A stretch of 64,000 bases of DNA from CAMFLJ01 sp965279255 (GCA_965279255.1 OZ257146.1:2728001-2792000), one strand, 5' to 3'; positions 8,355-18,310 are shown, counted from the stretch's first letter. Numbers and translations: made by a program. Notes: generated by a model from the letters alone, not told the origin.

Positions 8355-9169
8355 GGCGTGGCCTCCCCTGTCGAGAGGTTGGGTGGGATCGTCGGGTTGA
8401 CCTCGGCGGCGCCCTCGGCCCGACGCTCGGCGATGGCGGCGTCGAGGCCCTGGTCGGCGACCTGCTCCTCGAGCCAGGCCACCCGGAAGCGGTGGATCAG
8501 CAGCCAGGCGAAGAACACGCCGATCACCACGAAGCCGAAGAAGAGGGTGAACAGCATGATGCCGTCCATCTTCGTGTCGAGGCCGATGGTGGCGGTCTGG
8601 TGCAGGGTGCGCCACCAGTTCACCGACTCCCTGACGATGATCACGTTGGGCACCAGCAGGAGCCCGATGATCGAGGCCCGCTTGGCCCGCACCGAGTAGT
8701 CGGCCGGGAGGCGCCGCACGGCGAGGTAGCCGAGGAGCAGCAGCATCAGCATCGCCGTGGAGGTGAGGCGGGCGTCCCAGATCCAGAACACGCCCCAGGT
8801 CGGGCGGCCCCAGAGCATGCCGGTCACCAGCGTGACGGCGGTGAACAGGGCGGCGATCTCGGCGCCGGCGTAGGCCACAAGTTCCCACCACTGGGACTTC
8901 TTCCAGAGGTAGATGGCCGAGCCGAGGGTGGTGAGGAAGCAGCCGATGTAGGCGAAGGTCGCCGACGGCACGTGGACATAGATGATGCGGACGGCGTCGC
9001 CCTGGTTGGCGTCGGCGGGGGTGACGACGAACGCCATCAGGCCCAGGGTGGCGAACCCGAGGAGGGTCAGGATGCCGAGCACCAGCGTGGTGCGCGACCC
9101 GGTGGAGGTGGGGGCGTCGTCGACGTCGGCCCCGCTGCCCTGGTTCCCACTGGCGATCTCGGTGGTCAC
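8351..9169 (-). CDS. ccmC: Heme handling protein CcmC
   Basis: About 272 residues when read from the GTG at 9169, which overlaps the ccmB stop; an upstream in-frame GTG at 9250 lies inside ccmB and is unlikely. It has six hydrophobic segments and the CcmC tryptophan-rich signature (WGRPTWGVFWIWDARLTS), flanked by the histidines of YVHVPSA and TLHQTATI that coordinate heme in the family. It loads heme onto CcmE. The soluble C-terminal tail of about 50 residues is longer than usual. Confidence 0.93.
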   Translation of the reverse strand: MTTEIASGNQGSGADVDDAPTSTGSRTTLVLGILTLLGFATLGLMAFVVTPADANQGDAVRIIYVHVPSATFAYIGCFLTTLGSAIYLWKKSQWWELVAYAGAEIAALFTAVTLVTGMLWGRPTWGVFWIWDARLTSTAMLMLLLLGYLAVRRLPADYSVRAKRASIIGLLLVPNVIIVRESVNWWRTLHQTATIGLDTKMDGIMLFTLFFGFVVIGVFFAWLLIHRFRVAWLEEQVADQGLDAAIAERRAEGAAEVNPTIPPNLSTGEATP

Positions 9170-9830
9170 GATTCCTCCAGGAGGGGCCCGAACCCGAGCA
9201 CCCCGGCCACGATGTACAGCACGGCGAACACGCCCATGAGCCCGACCCACGGCCAGCCCTCGGACGGCGTGCCGGCGAGAGCTGCCTCGAAGGCACGGGT
9301 CGACCCGATGAGGACGGGGGCGAGCACGGGCAAGAGTAGGAGTGGGAGCAGGGTTTCACGAACTCGGAGCCCGGCTGCCACGACGCCGTAGAGGGTACCG
9401 GCCGCCGCGATCCCAGCGGTCGCGACCACCACCGTCGAGGCGAGCAGCAGCCAGCCCCCGAGGTGGGTGGAGTACAGGACCGCCACGCCGACCAGCAGCA
9501 GCACCTCGAGCACCAGCAGCTGCACCGACACGGCGAGCACCTTGCCGAGGTAGATCCCGGCCGGGTCGAGGCCCGAGAGGCGCAGCGCGTCGCGGTTGCC
9601 GTCGGCGGACTCCACGGCGAACGACCGCTGCAGGGCCAGCAGGCCGCTGAACAGGACCGCGACCCAGTAGAGGCCCGGCGTGGCCTTCTCGAGCAGGCCC
9701 CGGTCGGGATCGAGGGCGAAGGCGAAGAGCACCAGCACGAGCAGCGCGAAGGGCAGGACCTGGTTGATGGCGACCCGCGAGCGGGCCTCCAGTCGGAGGT
9801 CCTTGCCGGCGACGAGGAGGGCGTCGCGGA

Positions 9831-9834
<4 letters not shown>
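9166..9834 (-). CDS. ccmB: Heme exporter membrane subunit CcmB
   Basis: A 222-residue protein with six predicted transmembrane segments and the CcmB N-terminal pattern (KDLRLEARSRVAINQVLPFALLV), plus the central RSFAVESADGNRDALRLSG block. It forms the membrane part of the CcmAB transporter that drives heme release to CcmE. The GTG start at 9834 overlaps the ccmA stop (GTGA). Confidence 0.93.
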
Positions 9835-10622
<788 letters not shown>

Positions 10623-10749
10623 GGGGTGGCCCGAGGGTACCCGTCGGGTCGTCCGCCCGACCAAGCGGGGCACAAGCGCGACGCCCTCCGGCGGGGCGTG
10701 GTGGCCCTCTCTGGGAACCGCCTGAACGGACCCCTCCTCCACCGGTCGC

Positions 10750-10755
10750 TAGGGT
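10750..10755 (+). promoter_or_regulatory. -10 element (TAGGGT), leaderless-type promoter of the sortase gene
   Basis: TAGGGT ends 7 bases before the GTG at 10763, the same arrangement as at the cysteine desulfurase. It selects this GTG over the longer open frame upstream. Confidence 0.45.
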
Positions 10756-10762
10756 CCCCGCC

Positions 10763-11728
10763 GTGCAGTGGTGGCGCGTCGTCGGCGCGATCGGACGATT
10801 CATGATGCGCGCGGGCGTGCTCGTGCTGCTCTTCGTCGCGTACCAGCTCTGGGGCACCGGGCTGGCGACCCACCAGGCCCAGGACCGCCTGAAGAGCGAG
10901 TTCAGCGACCAGCTCGCCACCTCGACGACCTCCACGTCCACCACCGAGCTGGCCCCCACCACCCCGTCGTCGACCACCCCACCGGTCACCGCTCCCGCCG
11001 ATCTCCCGGTCCCCGAGAACGGCGACCCCATCGGGCGCATCCGCATCCCCGCCATCGGGGTGGACTTCATCGTCATCCAGGGCGTCGACATCTCCGATCT
11101 CAAGGAAGGGCCGGGCCACTTCCCGCAGACCCCGCTGCCCGGCCAGCCCGGCAACGTCGCCCTGGCCGGCCATCGCACGACCTACCTCGCACCGTTCGCC
11201 CGCCTCGACGAGCTGCGGCCCGGTGACGAGATCACCTTCGAGACCGTGCAGGGCACGTTCACCTACACGGTCGACGCCCAGCCCGCCGCCCCCGGCGACG
11301 AGCCCTCGGGCCACTTCATCGTGAAGCCCACCCAGGTCGAGATCCTCGAGCAGGACGGCACCAACAAGGTCACGTTGATGGCCTGCCACCCCAAGTACAG
11401 CGCCCGGGAGCGCATCGTGGTCACGGGCACGCTCACCTCCCCCCCTGCTCCGGCCACCCCGCTCCCCGAGGTGACCAGCGGCGGCGACAGCGGCGTCACC
11501 GTCGACGCGTCGCTCGACGCCCTGGCCGGTGGTGACTCGTCGGCCCGTGCGCCGGCGATCTTCTGGACCGCCCTGGCCCTGCTGATCTGGTTCCTGACCT
11601 GGCTGGCCGCCCGCAAGTGGCCGGTCTGGCACAAGATCCCCGTCTACGCGATCGGCACGCCGATCTTCCTGGTGGTGCTCTTCGTGGCCTACGAGAACAT
11701 CGCCCGGCTGCTGCCGGCCGCCTACTGA
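10763..11728 (+). CDS. Class E sortase
   Basis: A 321-residue membrane transpeptidase. N-terminal transmembrane helix (about 14-31), Ser/Thr/Pro linker (about 52-85), then the sortase beta-barrel: catalytic His137 in ALAGHRTTY, Cys208 in TLMACHPKYS and Arg215 in ARERIVV. The TLMACHP context is typical of actinobacterial class E sortases. Two further hydrophobic segments at the C-terminus (AIFWTALALLIWFLTW and IFLVVLFVAY) are an extra feature. Sortases join LPXTG-like proteins to the cell wall; the only candidate substrate in the window is the LPYTG protein at 39460-43863. Confidence 0.92.
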   Translation: MQWWRVVGAIGRFMMRAGVLVLLFVAYQLWGTGLATHQAQDRLKSEFSDQLATSTTSTSTTELAPTTPSSTTPPVTAPADLPVPENGDPIGRIRIPAIGVDFIVIQGVDISDLKEGPGHFPQTPLPGQPGNVALAGHRTTYLAPFARLDELRPGDEITFETVQGTFTYTVDAQPAAPGDEPSGHFIVKPTQVEILEQDGTNKVTLMACHPKYSARERIVVTGTLTSPPAPATPLPEVTSGGDSGVTVDASLDALAGGDSSARAPAIFWTALALLIWFLTWLAARKWPVWHKIPVYAIGTPIFLVVLFVAYENIARLLPAAY

Positions 11729-11739
11729 TCGACTCCCCG

Positions 11740-12339
11740 ATGAACCGCTCTCGACTCGCGCCCGCCCTGCTCTCCGCCGTCCTTCTCGCCGGCGCCGCGC
11801 TCGGGGCCTGCTCCACCACCTCCGGCGGCACACCGGTGACCCTCAGCACCACGACCACGGCCGGTGCCGCCGACCCCGGGCCGACGACCTCGACGACGGC
11901 CGAGCCCGCCGCGTCGGAGGGCAAGGAGCTGTTCGTGTACGCCCCCGAGGAGGGTGACTGCATCGACCTGCGCGCCACCGGCGACCAGGGCTCGGTCACC
12001 ACCCGGGCGCTCCCCGACACCAACGCCACGCCCCACGGGTCGAAGGAGCTGATCCTCCGCCTCGACTGCAGCCTCCCGCACCAATACGAGGTCATTGCCG
12101 TGGTCCCCGCCGGCCTGCCCGGCACGCCCGACGAGGCCGCGCTCATCGCCGCGGCCAAGCAGCTGTGCCCGCCGGCCTTCGCCTCCTACGTGGGCACCCC
12201 GTACCAGGACTCCTCGCTCGAGGTCGGCTGGGTCCTGCCCAGCGAGGAGCAGCGGGCCCGCAAGATCCAGCAGATCGGCTGCCTCGCCTTCGACCCCACC
12301 GGCAAGCTGGTCGGCTCGGTCCGCGGCTCCGGCCGCTGA
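11740..12339 (+). CDS. Septum-formation-domain lipoprotein
   Basis: A 199-residue protein with a signal peptide ending in a lipobox (ALGAC, cysteine near residue 24), a Thr/Pro/Ala linker, and a domain beginning with the GDCIDL pattern of the actinobacterial septum-formation (Septum_form) family. Conserved cysteines at LDCSLPHQYEVIAVV, LCPPAFASYVG and GCLAF could form disulfides. It starts 12 bases after the sortase stop, so the two are probably co-transcribed. The role of this family is poorly defined. Confidence 0.8.
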   Translation: MNRSRLAPALLSAVLLAGAALGACSTTSGGTPVTLSTTTTAGAADPGPTTSTTAEPAASEGKELFVYAPEEGDCIDLRATGDQGSVTTRALPDTNATPHGSKELILRLDCSLPHQYEVIAVVPAGLPGTPDEAALIAAAKQLCPPAFASYVGTPYQDSSLEVGWVLPSEEQRARKIQQIGCLAFDPTGKLVGSVRGSGR

Positions 12340-12446
12340 CGCCACGCCCAGCCGCACGCACAGGTCCCGCTCCTGGTCCCGGCCCGGTCCCGGTCCGGGT
12401 CCACGTCCCACCTCGCGGGCCTAGGAGCAGTCGCACTCGCGACGGA

Positions 12447-13685
12447 CTAGCTCGTGTCCTCGACCACCTGCGGGAGGTTCGGCGGACTGCGTCGGCCGTC
12501 GGGATGGAGGGCGGTGAGCACCCCCGTCGGGTCGCCGGTGAGGTTCCAGCCGCCTTCGTGGAGGGCGTGGTGGTGGGAGTAGCAGACGAGGGCGAGGTTG
12601 CCCATCTCCGTCGGTGCCGGCCAGTGCTCGATGTGGTGGCCGTGCAGGAACCGACGTGACGTGCAGTCGCCGAAGCGGCAGTGCCCGTCACGGGCCACGA
12701 GGGCCCGGCGCAGAGCAGGGGTGACGGTGCGGGCGGTGGTGCCGATGCCGACCGCCCGACCATCACGGTCCTGCACGAGGACCGACAGGCGCGAGTCGCA
12801 CACGAGGCGCCTCGCGGTCTCGGTCGCGAGCGGTTCGCCGGTCTCGAGCTCGGCCGTGGCCCCGGGGTCGTCGTCGCAGATGGCGGCGAGTTCGACGATG
12901 GCGACGACGGTGGCCCGGTCGGGATCGGCGTCGGCGGTGACGGTGGCCGACGCGAGGGCGAGCAGGCCGTCGGCCTGGCGCTGGCCGAGGGTGGCGGGGT
13001 CGGCCGGGTCGCGTTCGGGCATGTGGCGTTCGATCGCCTTCAACAACGTGGCGCCGGCGTCGACCGGGACCGAGCCCTTGAAGCGCAGCTCCTGCCCGAC
13101 GGTCCACGAATCGAAGGATCGGACCGCCCTCGCCGCCACGTGGTCGGCTGCACCGGGACGGCGAGCCTTCGCCGCCCGACGCCTGAGCGCGGCGACACCC
13201 ATGTGCGGCGCGTTGACGGCCCAGGTGGTGTCGGCGGTGTCGTGACCGTTGGCGGCGGCGGTCTCGGCCAGCGCCAGAGCCGGCGCGGTCTGCTCAGGGC
13301 TCAGCTGCCCGGCCTCGGCCTTCTCGGCCAACGCCGGGAAGGCGTCGAGCTTCTTCGCGACCTCGATCCCCTCGGCCGCCGCCCTGCGCGACATGCCCAG
13401 CTGACCCGCAGCCCAATCGGCGGCGTCGCGCGACCCCACGGCGGCATACGCCTTGCGATCGTCGATCAGACCGAGCACCCGTCGCTGCTGGTGCTGCAAC
13501 GCTCCGATCGCCCGCTGCAGCTCATCGGCCGCGCCCCGCAACCCTGGGTTGTCGAGACACCCCCACTCGAGGGCGTCACCGAGCCCGAATCGGCCGGCGC
13601 AGGCCGACCGGACCGCGCTCACCAGCGGGGCGCTGTCACACCCCGCTGGGACACTGTCGTCCTCGTGCTGGTTCCCCGACCGCAT
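12447..13685 (-). CDS. DUF222 / HNH endonuclease domain protein (13E12-repeat type)
   Basis: A 412-residue protein. The N-terminal two-thirds is the helical DUF222 domain (VGSRDAADWAAGQLGMSRR; AEAGQLSPEQTAPALALAE) and the C-terminus is an HNH nuclease module with paired cysteines and histidines (GHCRFGDCTSRRFLHGHHIEHW then NLALVCYSHHHALHEGGW). The family is expanded in actinobacteria and has been discussed as mobile or defence-related, but its role is unknown. I used the ATG at 13685; the frame continues upstream without good start signals. Confidence 0.9.
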   Translation of the reverse strand: MRSGNQHEDDSVPAGCDSAPLVSAVRSACAGRFGLGDALEWGCLDNPGLRGAADELQRAIGALQHQQRRVLGLIDDRKAYAAVGSRDAADWAAGQLGMSRRAAAEGIEVAKKLDAFPALAEKAEAGQLSPEQTAPALALAETAAANGHDTADTTWAVNAPHMGVAALRRRAAKARRPGAADHVAARAVRSFDSWTVGQELRFKGSVPVDAGATLLKAIERHMPERDPADPATLGQRQADGLLALASATVTADADPDRATVVAIVELAAICDDDPGATAELETGEPLATETARRLVCDSRLSVLVQDRDGRAVGIGTTARTVTPALRRALVARDGHCRFGDCTSRRFLHGHHIEHWPAPTEMGNLALVCYSHHHALHEGGWNLTGDPTGVLTALHPDGRRSPPNLPQVVEDTS

Positions 13686-13761
13686 GGCTGACTCCACGGA
13701 CCGACCGACTGGAGGACACCGGAGCCATCGAACGAGGCCGGCGTCGAAGGGGAAGGTCCGC

Positions 13762-13791
13762 ACTCTACACCGCACGAACTGGTGTACGCAA
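13762..13791 (-). promoter_or_regulatory. Sigma-70-like promoter of the DUF222/HNH gene
   Basis: On the minus strand, TTGCGT (13791-13786), an 18-base spacer and TAGAGT (13767-13762) lie in an unusually AT-rich patch. They give a leader of roughly 70 bases before the ATG at 13685. Confidence 0.45.
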
Positions 13792-13891
13792 GATCTATCA
13801 GAGAAAAGCCGGCTGAACTGCGACTGGGAGCCCATCCCATGTCCGGCGGTAGGGCCCAACGTCGGCGAGTACGACGCGTGGGATGTCGCGC

Positions 13892-14116
13892 TCAGCCCAT
13901 CGAGCTGTCGCCGGCGGGATCGTCGTCGATCGGCGACTCCACGAGGAGCTCGTCGTTCGGGTCGAGGTCCTCGGCCGAGAGCGGGACGGTGCTGAGACCG
14001 TCCGGATCGCCGGTGCCGGTCCGGGGAATGGGGGTGGGGTCGGCGACCACCTCGTCGTTGGGGGCCGTGGCCGCCCGAGAGATGTCGGCGATCGGTTCGT
14101 CGTTCGAGTTCGTCAT
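13892..14116 (-). CDS. Small acidic hypothetical protein with NDE-type internal repeats
   Basis: About 74 residues from the ATG at 14116, with an in-frame GTG two codons earlier. The sequence is acidic and disordered-looking, with three related segments: NDEPIADI, NDEVVADP and NDELLVESP. No known family is recognised. A TAGGGC hexamer 6 bases before the ATG resembles the leaderless promoters elsewhere in the window, which supports it as a real gene. It lies between the HNH gene and the crotonase-like gene. Confidence 0.5.
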   Translation of the reverse strand: MTNSNDEPIADISRAATAPNDEVVADPTPIPRTGTGDPDGLSTVPLSAEDLDPNDELLVESPIDDDPAGDSSMG

Positions 14117-14190
14117 GGTCACGCCCTACCCACGCCAGGGTGCGTCGCGCCCGACCCGACGGGCAGGCGCGCAGACGGCGCCCGGCGGGG

Positions 14191-14919
14191 TCAGCGGCCC
14201 TCGAAGCGGGGCGGGCGCTTCTCGCCGAAGGCCGCCAGGCCCTCGGCCAGGTCCTCGCTCGCCCACGCCCGCTCGAAGGCGGCGGCGTAGGCCGGCGTGA
14301 GCGGCTCCTCGAGGTCGGCCTCGTTGAGCCCCAGCTTCAGGCCCGAGAGGGTGAGCGGTGCCAGCTCGGCGATGCGCTCGGCCCACGCCAGGCCGTCGCT
14401 GGTGTCGCCGAGTCGGTGCACCAGACCCAGCTGGTGGGCCCGCTCGCCACCGATCATGTCGGTGCTCAGCAGCACGTGGCGGGCGGTCGACTGGCCCACG
14501 AGCGACGCCAGCCGGCGCACGGTCCACTGGTCGACGAGCAGCCCGAGCTTCGCCGCGGGCACCCCGAAGCCGGCCCCGGGGCTGGCCACGCGCAGGTCGC
14601 AGGCGATGGCGAGCTGGGTGCCGGCGCCGAGGGCGTACCCCTCGACGACCGCCATGGTCGGGCAGGGCAGGTCGCGCAGGCCCCGCAGCACCCGCCCGAG
14701 GCGGCCGACGAACTCCTCGTCCTCCACCGTGGTGAGGTCGGCACCCGAGCAGAAGTGCCCGTGGGCGCCGGCGAGGGCCAGCACCCTGATGCCCTCCGAG
14801 CGGGCTTCCTCGAGAGCGGCCTCCAGCCCGGCGAGGGCCTCATGGTCGAGCGCGTTGCGGCGCTCGGGTCGGTCGATGGTGACGACCAGGACGTGGTCTC
14901 GGCGCGTGGTGCGGATCAT
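14191..14919 (-). CDS. Enoyl-CoA hydratase/isomerase (crotonase) family protein lacking the usual catalytic glutamates
   Basis: A 242-residue crotonase fold. The oxyanion-hole elements are present (HFCSGADL at about 55-62 and GYALGAGTQLA at about 94-104). Where hydratases carry GCELA and PEI, this protein has GTQLA and PAA, so both catalytic glutamates are replaced. It may be an isomerase, hydrolase or decarboxylase-type crotonase and not a hydratase; the acyl-CoA substrate is unknown. The ATG at 14919 is preceded by TACGGT with 8 bases spacing, so it probably has its own promoter although it follows the phosphatase gene by 37 bases. Confidence 0.85.
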   Translation of the reverse strand: MIRTTRRDHVLVVTIDRPERRNALDHEALAGLEAALEEARSEGIRVLALAGAHGHFCSGADLTTVEDEEFVGRLGRVLRGLRDLPCPTMAVVEGYALGAGTQLAIACDLRVASPGAGFGVPAAKLGLLVDQWTVRRLASLVGQSTARHVLLSTDMIGGERAHQLGLVHRLGDTSDGLAWAERIAELAPLTLSGLKLGLNEADLEEPLTPAYAAAFERAWASEDLAEGLAAFGEKRPPRFEGR

Positions 14920-14927
14920 CGGAGTCG

Positions 14928-14933
14928 ACCGTA
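14928..14933 (-). promoter_or_regulatory. -10 element (TACGGT), leaderless-type promoter of the crotonase-like gene
   Basis: TACGGT on the minus strand ends 8 bases before the ATG at 14919. Confidence 0.4.
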
Positions 14934-14956
14934 GCCGTGCCCGCGGCGTCCGGCCC

Positions 14957-16621
14957 TCAGTCGTGGAGGCACTTGACGACGACCACCACGTCATCCTTCG
15001 AGGAGTCGTCGAGCAGCTCCCTCAGGAGCCGGTCGGCGAGGTGGGCCAGTGGCTCGTCGTCGACCCGCTCGACCGCCTTCGCCAGCCGGGCCAGGCCGGT
15101 GTCGATGACCTCGCCCCGCCGCTCGATCAACCCGTCGGAGTAGAGCACCAGCAGGTCCTGGTGGCTCATCGAGGCCGTCGCGTTCTGGCGCTCCACACCC
15201 TCCGCGACGGCGAGTGGCACCGAGAGACCGCCCTCGAGCCACCGGGCGCCCGACGGCCCCGACACCAACGGGGGCGGGTGGCCGGCCCGGCTGTAGGTGA
15301 TCTCTCCGGTCGGGCGATCGATGATGGCGCACACGACCGTGGCGCAGTACGCCCCCTCGACCGAGCCGGCGAACACGTCGAGACCCTCGAGCACCGAGGC
15401 CGGATCGCGCCCCTCGAGCAGCATCGCCCGCGACGCGCTGCGCAGCTGAGCCATGGCGGTGGCGGCCTGGAGGCCGTGGCCGACGCAGTCGCCGACGATG
15501 AGCGCCCGACGGTGCTCGCCGAGCTCGACGAGGTCGTACCAGTCCCCGCCGACCGACAGGCCGTCGGCCGCCGCCACGTAACGGGCGGCGATGGTGCTGG
15601 TGTCGGTGATCGGGGTGATCATCGCCGCCTGCAGGGTCTCGTTGATGGCCCGGTGCTCGCCGAGCTCGCGGTCGCGCCGTGCGGCGTTGTCGAGCGCGGA
15701 GCCGAGCGTGGTGGAGACCACGTCGAGGAAGAGCCGGAACCCGTCGTTGACGGGGACCTGCGGGTTGAGCGACGCCACGAGGACACCACGCGGGCAGTCG
15801 TCGGATGCCTGCCCGAACGGCACCACGGCGTGCGCCGCCGGGCCGTCGGGCGTGACCGTCTGCCCAAGCAGGACGACCTCGCCGCCGGCGATCACCTCGG
15901 CGAGCACGGAGGCGGGCACCGGCGCCGCCTCGGCCCGGCGGTTCGAGGCCACGAGGGCGGGCTCGCCGCCGACCCTCAGGTAGATGTCGGCGGCGCGGAT
16001 GTCGGCCGGCCACCGGCCCAGGGCGCGGGTGGCGGCGAGACAGGCGTCGGTGACGCTCCCGGCCCGCAACAGATGCCGGCCCAGGGCCGTGACGGCCGAG
16101 AAGCGGCGTTCGGCCATCACCTGGTCGGTGGTCTCGACCACCACGTCGAGGACGCCTCCGACCGAGCCGTCGTCGTCGTAGAGCGGGCTGTAGGACCAGG
16201 TGAAGAAGGTCTCCTCTGGGAACCCGTTGCGCTCGATGAGCAACCGGCCGTGGCGGTCGAAGGTCGGAAGCTGGGTGTCGATCACCTGTTGGAACATGGG
16301 GTCGATCTCGTCCCAGATCTCGGGCCAGACCTCGCGCACGGGCCGGCCCAGCGCCTCGGGGTGCTTGTCGGAACCGAGGATCTCCGAGTAGCGGTCGTTG
16401 TAGATCTTGGTGAGCTCGGGGCCCCAGACCACGAGCATCCCGAAGTCCGACGCCAGGCACACCCGCACCGCGGTGCGCAGGCCGGTCGACCACGACTCCA
16501 CCGGGCCGAGTGGGGTCGACGCCCAGTCGAAGGCGCGCACGCGCTTGCCCATCTCCGTGCCGGGCGCGATGCCGGCCAGCCACCCGCCGTCCACCGATTC
16601 CTGTGGACCCGTCACCAACAC
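14957..16621 (-). CDS. PAS/GAF-containing SpoIIE-type PP2C serine phosphatase
   Basis: A 554-residue cytosolic signalling protein. Residues about 30-165 form a PAS-like domain (YNDRYSEILGSDKHPEALG; FTWSYSPLYDDDGSVGG). Residues about 170-320 are GAF-like. Residues about 335-550 are the SpoIIE/RsbU PP2C phosphatase domain with metal-binding aspartates in VGGDWYDLV, VGDCVGHG, LVLYSDGLIE and SKDDVVVVV. Such proteins usually dephosphorylate anti-anti-sigma factors in a partner-switching stress pathway; no such partner gene is adjacent. The GTG at 16621 has GGGAG upstream. Confidence 0.9.
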   Translation of the reverse strand: MLVTGPQESVDGGWLAGIAPGTEMGKRVRAFDWASTPLGPVESWSTGLRTAVRVCLASDFGMLVVWGPELTKIYNDRYSEILGSDKHPEALGRPVREVWPEIWDEIDPMFQQVIDTQLPTFDRHGRLLIERNGFPEETFFTWSYSPLYDDDGSVGGVLDVVVETTDQVMAERRFSAVTALGRHLLRAGSVTDACLAATRALGRWPADIRAADIYLRVGGEPALVASNRRAEAAPVPASVLAEVIAGGEVVLLGQTVTPDGPAAHAVVPFGQASDDCPRGVLVASLNPQVPVNDGFRLFLDVVSTTLGSALDNAARRDRELGEHRAINETLQAAMITPITDTSTIAARYVAAADGLSVGGDWYDLVELGEHRRALIVGDCVGHGLQAATAMAQLRSASRAMLLEGRDPASVLEGLDVFAGSVEGAYCATVVCAIIDRPTGEITYSRAGHPPPLVSGPSGARWLEGGLSVPLAVAEGVERQNATASMSHQDLLVLYSDGLIERRGEVIDTGLARLAKAVERVDDEPLAHLADRLLRELLDDSSKDDVVVVVKCLHD

Positions 16622-16728
16622 TCCCGTTCATGCGAGGCACCGGCACCTCGCCTGTGCCCGGAACGATATCGGCCCTGGCCCCGGACAGGCTGGGTCGGCG
16701 GGTCCACCACCGGACGGAGCCGCCGCCC

Positions 16729-16734
16729 TACCGT
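16729..16734 (+). promoter_or_regulatory. -10 element (TACCGT), leaderless-type promoter
   Basis: TACCGT ends 8 bases before the ATG at 16743. Confidence 0.4.
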
Positions 16735-16742
16735 CGTCGCCC

Positions 16743-17099
16743 ATGGTGCTCGTGCTCGTGGCCGCAACCCTCGCCGTGGTCTTGGCCGTCGCGCTGTTCC
16801 TCAGCATCCGCGCCGACCGGCGTCCGGCCGCCGCCAACCGGTCGAGCAAGCTCCCGGTGGGCGCCGAGGCCGCCATCTGGTCGATCCTCGAGGCCGTCCC
16901 GGATCCCCGGAACCACCTGGCCCTCACCCGTGACCTCACGGGCGAGGTGCGCATCGCCGGCACGCCGCTCGATCCCGCCTTCCGGGCGGCCGCCGCGGAG
17001 CGGGTCGACGCCGCCGCCCTGTGGGGCACCGAGCCGCCGCCGGCCGTGCAGCTCGGGGCCGAGTCGCTCGACCTGCGCACGCTCGAGCCGGCCTCCTAG
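16743..17099 (+). CDS. Hypothetical protein with one N-terminal transmembrane helix
   Basis: About 118 residues. An N-terminal hydrophobic segment (VLVLVAATLAVVLAVALFLSI) is followed by a short soluble domain rich in Ala, Arg, Leu and Pro. No family recognised. Its stop overlaps the stop of the convergent glycosidase gene by 4 bases. The promoter spacing selects this start. Confidence 0.6.
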   Translation: MVLVLVAATLAVVLAVALFLSIRADRRPAAANRSSKLPVGAEAAIWSILEAVPDPRNHLALTRDLTGEVRIAGTPLDPAFRAAAAERVDAAALWGTEPPPAVQLGAESLDLRTLEPAS

Positions 17100-18310
17100 A
17101 CCACCGGGTCGCCGTCGATCCCTTCGTCGGCGGCTGCCACCACGGCAGCCAACGCGGCCCACGACTGTGGGGCCGCCCCGAGCCCGGTGCCATCGTCGGC
17201 GTCCCAGTACTCGGCCCACTGCGAGGCGACGGCACCCTCGACGAGCATGGCGCCGAGCGCATCGGCATCGGCGCCGCGCCCTCGTCGCCGCGCCGCCACC
17301 CACATCAGGTAGGTGAGCTGGGGCCACGCCGGCCCCCGCCAGTAGGTGCGCGCCGCGAACGAGGGTTCGGACCGGTGCACCCCGGCCGGGCCGCAGGCAC
17401 CCCCGAACGCGGACGGGTCGAGCAGGTCGGCGAAGGCGGCGTCGAGCGCCTCGGCCCGGTCGGTCGCCAGCACGGGGAGCAGCGCGTCGAGCGTGCGGGC
17501 CCGTCCGGAGCTCGCCGCGCTGTCGCCCGCATCGACCCAGGTGCGCAGCTCGGGGTCCCACTGGCCGTCGAGGACCATCACCAGGGCCATGGCGTCGGAC
17601 GCCAGCATGCGATCACCCGTGACCTCCGCCAGCTCCAGCGCGTTGAAGGCGACGAGTGCGTTGAAGCCGCAGCTGGCCACGCGGAACGCCGGGTTGGCGA
17701 GAGGCGAGCCGTCGCGGGCGTGCTCGATGCTGGTGACGAGAGCGCCCTTCACCGCGTACCAGCGGTCGGGGTCCCACCCGCCAGGGCACCAGTGGTCCCA
17801 TCGCGGGCAGTCGTCGCCGCCGCTCTCCCACGGGTGGCACAGGGCGACCAGGCCGTCGACCCGATCGCGCTCGTCGAGCAGGAACCGCAGGCCGCGGGTG
17901 GCCGGGCCGACCAGGTCGTCGACGGCGACGCCCCGACGGTGCAGCTCGGCGACGGCGTGGCCGAACATCGGCGGCTGGGTGATCGACGACTGGCCCTTGC
18001 GGCCCCAGAACGCGGCATGGTGGCGAGGGTCGTGCTCGTAGTCGACGTGAGGCACGAACCCGAGCCGGCTCTGGGTGCGGAACAGGTGGGCCAGCTCGGA
18101 GCGGGCGCTGTCGCCCTCGCCGAGCACCGCCCACGTGACGGCGTGGAAGCACGAGTCCCACAGCCACTGGAACGGGTAGACCGCGCCGTTGGGCACGGTG
18201 TAGCCGCCCTCGGACCGCCAGTTGGCCTCCAGCACCGCCCGGGCGCCGGCCATCACGGCCGTGGGGTCGACCGGTAGGTTGGGCCCGGCCTCGCCCGGGG
18301 CCCCGGTCAC
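17096..18310 (-). CDS. GH63-like (MGH-type) six-hairpin glycoside hydrolase
   Basis: A 404-residue cytosolic alpha/alpha-barrel protein. PFQWLWDSCFHAV at about 47-59, the WESGGDD-x-PRWD stretch and TYWRGPAWPQ near 325 match the family of GH63-like glucosidases/mannosylglycerate hydrolases, in which acidic residues in these blocks catalyse hydrolysis. The substrate is unknown; a small alpha-glucosyl or mannosyl solute is plausible. It is divergent from a glycosyltransferase across 21 bases, suggesting joint control of one glycoside. The GTG start has GGGGA upstream. Confidence 0.8.
   Translation of the reverse strand: MTGAPGEAGPNLPVDPTAVMAGARAVLEANWRSEGGYTVPNGAVYPFQWLWDSCFHAVTWAVLGEGDSARSELAHLFRTQSRLGFVPHVDYEHDPRHHAAFWGRKGQSSITQPPMFGHAVAELHRRGVAVDDLVGPATRGLRFLLDERDRVDGLVALCHPWESGGDDCPRWDHWCPGGWDPDRWYAVKGALVTSIEHARDGSPLANPAFRVASCGFNALVAFNALELAEVTGDRMLASDAMALVMVLDGQWDPELRTWVDAGDSAASSGRARTLDALLPVLATDRAEALDAAFADLLDPSAFGGACGPAGVHRSEPSFAARTYWRGPAWPQLTYLMWVAARRRGRGADADALGAMLVEGAVASQWAEYWDADDGTGLGAAPQSWAALAAVVAAADEGIDGDPVV

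Noticed and set aside
12340..12446. GGTCC-rich stretch between convergent genes as a terminator
   Set aside because: Several short partial pairings but no single good stem; left unassigned.
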